Positions 1-4,192 of a stretch of DNA of 5,059 nucleotides are shown one piece after another. Source of the DNA: Actinomycetes bacterium (lineage in GTDB: Bacteria > Actinomycetota > Acidimicrobiia > Acidimicrobiales > Palsa-688); the NCBI GenBank assembly GCA_021827225.1, contig JAKAXG010000390.1, positions 1-5,059 on the forward strand, written 5' to 3'. The notes beneath the pieces are model-generated. The model saw nothing but the letters and a program-made list of their open reading frames with translations. It was not told where the DNA came from and did no database searches. The translations under genes were made by a program, and so were the position numbers. How positions within the stretch are numbered: the stretch's first letter is position 1; each line of letters begins with the position of its first letter.

Positions 1-860
1 GGTACCGGGCGGGCCGGGGGACGGCGGGTGGCCGCCTGCTCGTTGAGCACGGCCAGCGCCGCCCGGGCGTCGATCCCGGTGTAGGCGTCCCCGCCGAGGG
101 CCCGGGCGTGCTCCGCCCCCTCCACCGCCGCCCCGCCCAGTAGCACCGGGGCCGTCACCCCGGCGGCCCGGAGGGCCGAGACGGCGGCGGCCAGGTCCTC
201 GTCGCGCCCGGTGATGGTGGCACCGATCATGACGGCCACCAGCCGGCTGGCCTCGGTGGCGGACTGCACGAACGACTCGACGGGCGTGTCCGCGCCCAGA
301 TCCAGCACCTGGAAGCCGTCGCTGCGGACCACGTCGGCCAGCATGGCGCTCGGCAGGGCGTGACGGTCGTGGGCCACCACCCCCAGCACCACCGTGCCGC
401 GGGGTCGTCCCCGGCGGGCGAACAGCGGCCCCAGGCGGCCGACGATCCGGGTGGCGGTGGCCGACGCCCGGTGCTCCCCCGCCACCTGCAGGCCGCCCGC
501 CTCCCACTCGTCGCCCACCGCCTGCAGCACCGGCGCCAGGAGGTCGACGTATATGGCCGTCGGCTCGGTCCCCGCGGCCAACGCCGCCTGGATGGTGGCC
601 CACGACCCGGCCTCGTCGCCGGCCACCAGGCGGCTCATCAGCTGCTGGCGGACCCGGGTCGGTCCGCTGCCCCGGCGGGGGGCGCCCCCCCGCCGGCGGG
701 GCGAGCGCAGATCGTCCACGTCGGCCACCTTCACCATCCACCTGGCCCCCAGCTGCCGGGCAGGCAGCGTCCCGGTCCGCACGTAGCGGTAGGCGGTCAT
801 GTAGTGCACGCCGAGTCGCGACGCGGCCTCCTGCAGGGTGATCTCGTCGGCGTCGACCAC
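1..860 (-). CDS. Excisionase/MerR-type HTH regulator with cobalamin (B12)-binding domain, CarH/LitR-like; 3' end cut by window edge
   Basis: Read on the minus strand, this frame is open for 286 codons from GTG at 860 to the window edge. Residues 7-51 form a winged helix of the HTH_17/excisionase type (LQEAASRLGVHYMTAYRYV, then GTLPARQLGARW). A basic linker (about 54-64) follows, then a helical region (about 67-150) and a Rossmann-like B12 domain (about 155-278). The helical region has W119-x9-E129-H130, the adenosylcobalamin-capping signature of CarH. The B12 domain has D165-x-H167, the position of the lower-ligand His, and a later LLGGAAV glycine turn. Classical CarH proteins are about 285 aa, so little is missing. 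Expected role (family knowledge): a cytoplasmic repressor whose DNA binding depends on B12 and possibly light. GTG860 is chosen because TAA lies in frame at 872-870 with no other start between; no Shine-Dalgarno precedes it, suggesting a leaderless mRNA. It is divergent from the thiolase operon, which it may control along with itself. Confidence 0.85.
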   Translation of the reverse strand, partial: MVDADEITLQEAASRLGVHYMTAYRYVRTGTLPARQLGARWMVKVADVDDLRSPRRRGGAPRRGSGPTRVRQQLMSRLVAGDEAGSWATIQAALAAGTEPTAIYVDLLAPVLQAVGDEWEAGGLQVAGEHRASATATRIVGRLGPLFARRGRPRGTVVLGVVAHDRHALPSAMLADVVRSDGFQVLDLGADTPVESFVQSATEASRLVAVMIGATITGRDEDLAAAVSALRAAGVTAPVLLGGAAVEGAEHARALGGDAYTGIDARAALAVLNEQAATRRPPARPV

Positions 861-862
861 GG

Positions 863-879
863 CAGTTATTTAACAGTAA
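863..879. promoter_or_regulatory. Candidate operator: CAGTWA direct repeat with 11-bp period
   Basis: CAGTTA (863-868) and CAGTAA (874-879) are direct repeats whose starts lie 11 bp apart, about one helical turn. They sit immediately upstream of the regulator's GTG start and overlap its likely -10 region. GTTA-TT-TAAC (865-874) inside the same stretch is also a short palindrome. CarH-type repressors are reported to bind tandem repeats at about this spacing as tetramers, so autoregulation is a reasonable inference. Only two copies are visible and the match is short, so chance is not excluded. Confidence 0.4.
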
Positions 880-894
880 GGAGGACGGGGCATG
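878..894 (+). promoter_or_regulatory. Strong ribosome-binding site with upstream in-frame ATG (alternative or leader start)
   Basis: AAGGAGG at 878-884 is one of the two best Shine-Dalgarno sequences in the window and lies 7 nt before ATG at 892-894. This ATG is in frame with the thiolase and would add 44 residues to its N terminus. The added segment has no thiolase-like sequence, and its third-position G+C is visibly lower (about 70%) than in the thiolase body. I therefore prefer ATG1024 for the enzyme and treat this as a possible leader or minor start. Confidence 0.45.
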
Positions 895-1005
895 GGTGAG
901 ATTGGCCGGAAGGGGGCCGCCGGCGGGCACGGCCGGGATCGCAGGTCTCCGACCCGGCCACCCGGCGGTAAAGTCGGAAGTCCAACCATATGCCACCTAG
1001 CCACC

Positions 1006-1015
1006 GAGAGGGAGG
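1006..1015 (+). promoter_or_regulatory. Ribosome-binding site that decides the thiolase start
   Basis: GAGAGGGAGG lies 8 nt before ATG1024. The protein read from that ATG begins exactly where thiolases normally begin, a few residues ahead of the VIVAGARTPIG strand, so this site supports 1024 rather than 892. Confidence 0.7.
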
Positions 1016-1023
1016 CCCCCCTA

Positions 1024-2208
1024 ATGCCCGGATCGGTCATCGTCGCCGGCGCCCGCACCCCCATAGGCAAGTTGTCAGGGGCCCTGGCTGGCTTCTCCGC
1101 CGCCCAGCTCGGGTCGTTCGCCATCAAGGCGGCGCTCGAGCGGGCCCACACCGCTCCCGACCAGGTCGACTACGTCATCATGGGCCAGGTGCTGCTCGCC
1201 GGCGCCGGGCAGGTACCGGCCCGCCAGGCGGCCACCGCGGCCGGGATCCCGATGAGCACCCCGGCCACGGTCGTCAACAAGGTGTGCCTCTCGGGCCTGA
1301 ACGCCATCTACCAGGCCGACCTGATGATCCAGGCCGGTGACGCCGAGATCGTGGTGGCCGGCGGCATGGAGTCCATGACCAACGCCCCCCACCTCCTCCT
1401 CGGGGCCCGCCAGGGCTACCGGCTGGGCGGCACCGAGGTCCGCGACGCCCTCATGTACGACGGCCTGGAGGACGCCCGCAGCCACGAGGCCATGGGCAAG
1501 GACAGCGAGAACTTCATGCCGCAGTTCCCGGCCGTCACCCGGGACCGGCAGGACGCCTTCGCCGCCGAGTCGCACGAGCGGGCCGCCCGGGCCACCAAGG
1601 AGGGGATCCTGGCCGAGGAGATCGTGGTGGTCGAGGTCCCCCAGCGCCGGGGTGACCCCATCGTGGTCGGCGAGGACGAGGGCATCCGCCCCGGCACCAC
1701 CGTCGACTCCCTGGCCAAGCTCAAGCCGGCGTTCGCCGCCGGCGGGTCGATCACCGCCGGCAACGCCTCCCAGATCTCCGACGGGGCGTCCGCGGTGGTC
1801 GTCATGTCGGAGGCGGCGGCCGCCCGCTGCGGGGTGGAGCCGCTCGGCCGGGTCGTCAGCTACGGCATGGTCGCCGGCCCCGACACCTGCCTCATGACCC
1901 AGCCGTCCCGCTCCACCGTCAAGGCGCTGGCGAAGGCCGACATCCCGGTCAAAGACGTGAGCCTGTTCGAGTTCAACGAGGCCTTCGCCGCCGTCGCCCT
2001 GGCGTCGATCGACGACCTGGGCCTGTCGGCTGACATCGTCAACCCCAACGGCGGCGCCGTGGCCCTCGGCCATCCCATCGGCGCCTCCGGCAACCGCCTG
2101 GCGCTGACGCTGCTGCACGAGCTGCGCCGGCGGGGCGGCGGCATCGGCGTGGCCGCCCTGTGCGGAGGCGGCGGCCAGGGCGACGCCCTGGTCGTGCGGG
2201 TCGGCTGA
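1024..2208 (+). CDS. Acetyl-CoA C-acetyltransferase (thiolase, FadA4/AtoB type)
   Basis: A 394-residue thiolase, the usual length for tetrameric biosynthetic thiolases. It condenses two acetyl-CoA to acetoacetyl-CoA and CoA, or runs the reverse cleavage, in the cytoplasm. The catalytic set is complete: the acyl-accepting Cys88 in NKVCLSG, NEAFAA with Asn318, GHPIGASG with His350, and Cys380 in ALCGGGGQGDA. GGMESMTNAPH, the loop typical of this family, is also present. The segment VAGPDTCLMTQPS before the NEAF motif and the GVAALCGGGGQGDAL ending recall actinobacterial FadA4 enzymes more than E. coli AtoB, by my memory of those sequences. It is the first gene of an operon, divergent from the B12-domain regulator, and its TGA is 2 nt before the PanE-family gene. 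The chain-length preference cannot be told from sequence: short-chain degradation, acetoacetyl-CoA synthesis or polyhydroxyalkanoate supply are all possible. Confidence 0.93.
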   Translation: MPGSVIVAGARTPIGKLSGALAGFSAAQLGSFAIKAALERAHTAPDQVDYVIMGQVLLAGAGQVPARQAATAAGIPMSTPATVVNKVCLSGLNAIYQADLMIQAGDAEIVVAGGMESMTNAPHLLLGARQGYRLGGTEVRDALMYDGLEDARSHEAMGKDSENFMPQFPAVTRDRQDAFAAESHERAARATKEGILAEEIVVVEVPQRRGDPIVVGEDEGIRPGTTVDSLAKLKPAFAAGGSITAGNASQISDGASAVVVMSEAAAARCGVEPLGRVVSYGMVAGPDTCLMTQPSRSTVKALAKADIPVKDVSLFEFNEAFAAVALASIDDLGLSADIVNPNGGAVALGHPIGASGNRLALTLLHELRRRGGGIGVAALCGGGGQGDALVVRVG

Positions 2209-2210
2209 TC

Positions 2211-3113
2211 TTGCGGGTCGCGGTCATCGGCGCCGGCGGTCTCGGCGCCGTCCTGGCCGACGCCGCCGCCGGGGCCGGCCACGCCGTCGAGCTCTGCGTC
2301 CGCACCCCCATCGACCGCCTGGTGTTGGTGCGCGACGGCGAGGAGCTGGTGCCGGCGGTGCGGGTGCTGACCGCCCCGGCCGGGGTGGAGGCCCCCGCCG
2401 ACGTTGTGTTCCTCACGGTCAAGGCGACCGACACCGCGGGCGCCGCCGGCTGGTTGACCGCCCTGGTCGGTCCGTCCACCCTGGTGGTGGTGGTCCAGAA
2501 CGGGCTGGACCACGCCGCCCGGCTGGCCCCCTACGTCCCGGCCGGCACGGCGATCGCCCCCTGCCTGGCCTACCTGGCCGCGGAACGGCTCGGGGACGGC
2601 CGGGTCCGCCACCTGGCCGGGAACCTCCTGATGGTGCCGGCCGACGCCGCCCCCCGCGTGGCGGAGGCGGTGGAGGCCGGGGGGATGAAGGTGCGCGGCG
2701 CCGACGACATGCTCACGGCGGCGTGGCGCAAGCTCCTCGGCAACCTGGTGGCCAATCCCATCACCGCCCTCACCCTGCGCCGGATCGACGTGATGAAAGA
2801 TCCGGGCATAGCCGACCTGGCCCGCGGCCTCCTGACCGAGGCGGTGGCGGTGGGAGCGGCCGAGGGGGCCCTGTTCCCGCCTGACGAGGTCGAGCGCATC
2901 GTCGAGGGCACCGCCCGCTACGGCCCCGAGACCGGCAGCTCCATGCTCTACGACCGCCTGGCCGGACGCCCGCTCGAGCACCGGTACCTGACCGGGGAGG
3001 TGGTGCGCCGGGGCGCGGCCCACGGCATCCCCACCCCTCTCAACTCGGCTCTGCTGGCTCTCCTCGACGCCCTCGACCGGGGCCGGTCGTCCGGCTCCGC
3101 CGAGCGGGCCTAG
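2211..3113 (+). CDS. panE: 2-dehydropantoate 2-reductase (ketopantoate reductase, ApbA/PanE family)
   Basis: This 300-residue protein fits the family length. The N-terminal Rossmann fold starts at once with [10 protein letters not shown] (residues 3-12), which binds [14 protein letters not shown] carries Asn97; [14 protein letters not shown] carries Lys174; [18 protein letters not shown] carries Glu256. These match Asn98, Lys176 and Glu256 of E. coli PanE almost position for position, and GIPTPLN near the C terminus is the usual closing motif. The known reaction is NADPH reduction of 2-dehydropantoate to pantoate on the route to vitamin B5 and CoA. TTG2211 is chosen because the nucleotide fold begins right after it; the longer GTG2160 version adds 17 mostly Arg/Gly/Pro residues inside the thiolase reading frame. 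No clear Shine-Dalgarno precedes TTG, so translation probably depends on ribosomes finishing the thiolase. The family also contains reductases with other substrates, so the family is surer than true PanE function. Confidence 0.85.
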   Translation: MRVAVIGAGGLGAVLADAAAGAGHAVELCVRTPIDRLVLVRDGEELVPAVRVLTAPAGVEAPADVVFLTVKATDTAGAAGWLTALVGPSTLVVVVQNGLDHAARLAPYVPAGTAIAPCLAYLAAERLGDGRVRHLAGNLLMVPADAAPRVAEAVEAGGMKVRGADDMLTAAWRKLLGNLVANPITALTLRRIDVMKDPGIADLARGLLTEAVAVGAAEGALFPPDEVERIVEGTARYGPETGSSMLYDRLAGRPLEHRYLTGEVVRRGAAHGIPTPLNSALLALLDALDRGRSSGSAERA

Positions 3114-3772
3114 CCGCCCACCGCCCGGCGGCCTTCGAGCGCCCGCCCCAGGGTGATCTCGTCGGCGTACTCGAGGTCACCGCCCACCGGCAGGCCACTG
3201 GCCAGCTGGGTGACCTTGACCGGCAGGTCCTTCAGCAGCGAGGTCAGGTAGAGGGCGGTGGCGTCGCCCTCGATGTTGGGGTTGGTGCAGAGGATGAGCT
3301 CCTCGATGCCCTCCGTCCCGAGGCGGGCCAGCAACTCGCGGATGCGTAGTTTGTCCGGGCCGATCCCGTCGATGGGGCTGATGGCGCCCTGCAGGACGTG
3401 GTAGCGCCCCCGGAACTCCCTCGTCTTCTCGATGGCGATCACGTCGCGGGGCTCCTCCACCACGCACACCACCGTGGCGTCGCGCCGCTCGTCTCGGCAG
3501 ATGTCGCACTCGACCGGCGGGGCGTCGTCCTCGCCGGGCTGGGCGGCGGGCGGCGCCGCGGGGAGGGCGTCGGCCGGCGACTCGGCGATGTTGAAGCAGC
3601 GCCGGCACCACGAGACCCTCTCCTTGACGACGGTGATGGCCCGGGCCAACCGGTTGGCGTCGTCGGGGGACAGCTTCAGGATGTGGAACGCGATCCGCTG
3701 GGCCGACTTCGGGCCGATGCCCGGTAGCCGCCCGAACTCGTCGATCAGGTCCTGGACTGCGTTGGCGTACAT
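3110..3772 (-). CDS. recR: Recombination mediator protein RecR
   Basis: RecR works with RecO (and RecF) to load RecA on gapped DNA during repair. The order of parts is standard: a helix-hairpin-helix ([17 protein letters not shown], about residues 16-32), a four-Cys zinc finger (C56, C59, C89, C92), a Toprim domain ([14 protein letters not shown] near 104-117; [10 protein letters not shown] near 131-140; [14 protein letters not shown] near 163-176), and the C-terminal [16 protein letters not shown] segment. At 220 aa it is about 20 longer than most RecR proteins, because the two CxxC pairs are separated by 29 residues instead of the usual 8. Start ATG3772 gives the normal RecR N terminus, with only a weak Shine-Dalgarno. 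It follows ybaB by 54 nt in the dnaX-ybaB-recR cluster. Its stop overlaps the stop of the convergent panE. Confidence 0.97.
   Translation of the reverse strand: MYANAVQDLIDEFGRLPGIGPKSAQRIAFHILKLSPDDANRLARAITVVKERVSWCRRCFNIAESPADALPAAPPAAQPGEDDAPPVECDICRDERRDATVVCVVEEPRDVIAIEKTREFRGRYHVLQGAISPIDGIGPDKLRIRELLARLGTEGIEELILCTNPNIEGDATALYLTSLLKDLPVKVTQLASGLPVGGDLEYADEITLGRALEGRRAVGG
3509..3580 (-). other. Ala/Pro/acidic insertion inside the RecR zinc finger
   Basis: This codes for about residues 65-88 of RecR, between C59 and C89. The inserted peptide is rich in Ala, Pro, Asp and Glu (for example [18 protein letters not shown]) and looks flexible. E. coli RecR has 8 residues between its CxxC pairs; here there are 29. 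The reading frame and all four Cys are kept, so this is an in-frame loop expansion, not damage. Confidence 0.8.
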
Positions 3773-3817
3773 CCGGGTCCGAGACTACGGCCTACCGGGC
3801 GGCGTCACGCGGCAGTC

Positions 3818-3835
3818 TCACTGGCTTCACTGGCC
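3818..3835 (-). repeat. Tandem 9-bp repeat duplicating the ybaB stop codon
   Basis: On the plus strand TCACTGGCT (3818-3826) is followed directly by TCACTGGCC (3827-3835). Read on the minus strand this gives Gln-TGA-Ser-Gln-TGA, so ybaB ends in two in-frame TGA codons three codons apart. It looks like a small slippage duplication that left a backup stop. Confidence 0.7.
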
Positions 3836-4192
3836 GAGCAGGCCGCCCAGACCTCCCTCGAGCCCCGGCAGGCCGGGCAGGCCCCCGAGACCGGCGGACC
3901 CGAGAGCGCTGGAGGCCAGGTTGCTGGCCTTCTCCAGGCCGTCCCGGACGGCGGCCAGCACCAGGTCCTGCAGCATCTCGACGTCCTCGGGGTCGACGAC
4001 CTTGGGGTCGATCACGACCTCCTGGAAGTCGAGCGCCCCGGTGACCTTCACCCGGACCGCCCCTCCCCCCGCCGTTCCCTCGACGACCTGGGCGGCCGCC
4101 GACTCCTGGGCCTGCTGCAGGTTCTGCTGCACCTGTCCCAGCTGGGACAGCAGGGAACCGATGTCGAACCCGGCGCCTTCTTCGCTGCTCAC
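3827..4192 (-). CDS. ybaB: YbaB/EbfC family nucleoid-associated protein
   Basis: A 121-residue member of the YbaB/EbfC family, small dimeric DNA-binding proteins of the nucleoid. The N terminus is a Gln-rich helix (SQLGQVQQNLQQAQES, about 15-30), then EGTAGGGAVRVKVTG (strand-turn-strand, about 38-52), VVIDPKVVDPEDVEMLQDLV (about 58-77), and a final helix DGLEKASNLASSAL. These match the family pattern in order and spacing. After about residue 97 comes a Gly/Leu/Pro tail (GLGGLPGLPG and similar), longer and more repetitive than in standard homologues. The GTG start overlaps the dnaX TGA as GTGA, and a strong Shine-Dalgarno precedes it. Its place between dnaX and recR is the widely conserved arrangement, suggesting a shared transcript and a link to replication or repair, though the precise role of this family is unsettled. 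Confidence 0.93.
   Translation of the reverse strand: MSSEEGAGFDIGSLLSQLGQVQQNLQQAQESAAAQVVEGTAGGGAVRVKVTGALDFQEVVIDPKVVDPEDVEMLQDLVLAAVRDGLEKASNLASSALGSAGLGGLPGLPGLEGGLGGLLGQ

Larger units (their letters stand above)
861..1023. promoter_or_regulatory. Divergent intergenic region with A/T-rich promoter/operator patch
   Basis: These 163 bp separate the B12-domain regulator from the thiolase operon and should hold both promoters. Positions 864-879 are the most A/T-rich stretch of an otherwise very GC-rich window. On the minus strand the patch contains TACTGT (878-873), which fits a TAnnnT -10 element and would place the transcript start close to GTG860. On the plus strand TAAAGT at 969-974 also fits TAnnnT, and would give a leader of roughly 40 nt before ATG1024. 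No clear -35 boxes can be read. These promoter calls are weak pattern matches; only the regional A/T enrichment and the divergent layout are firm. Confidence 0.55.

Noticed and set aside
1..6. GGTACC at the exact window start, as if a cloned KpnI fragment
   Set aside because: A six-base site at one edge can be chance, and there is no matching site or vector sequence at the other end.
360..899. Plus-strand open frames opposite the B12-domain regulator
   Set aside because: They are rich in Pro, Arg and His with no recognisable domain, and lie antisense to a frame that encodes clear HTH and cobalamin-binding motifs.
1075..2118. 347-codon minus-strand open frame across the thiolase
   Set aside because: It mirrors the high-GC thiolase codons and shows only low-complexity Gly/Val/Asp/His sequence, while the plus strand carries every thiolase catalytic motif.
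2160..2210. Longer panE start at GTG2160
   Set aside because: It would add 17 Arg/Gly/Pro-rich residues inside the thiolase coding sequence before the nucleotide-binding fold; TTG2211 gives the normal N terminus.
1860..3023. 387-codon minus-strand open frame across thiolase and panE
   Set aside because: It spans two well-supported plus-strand genes and has no domain-like segments; long antisense frames are expected at this G+C.
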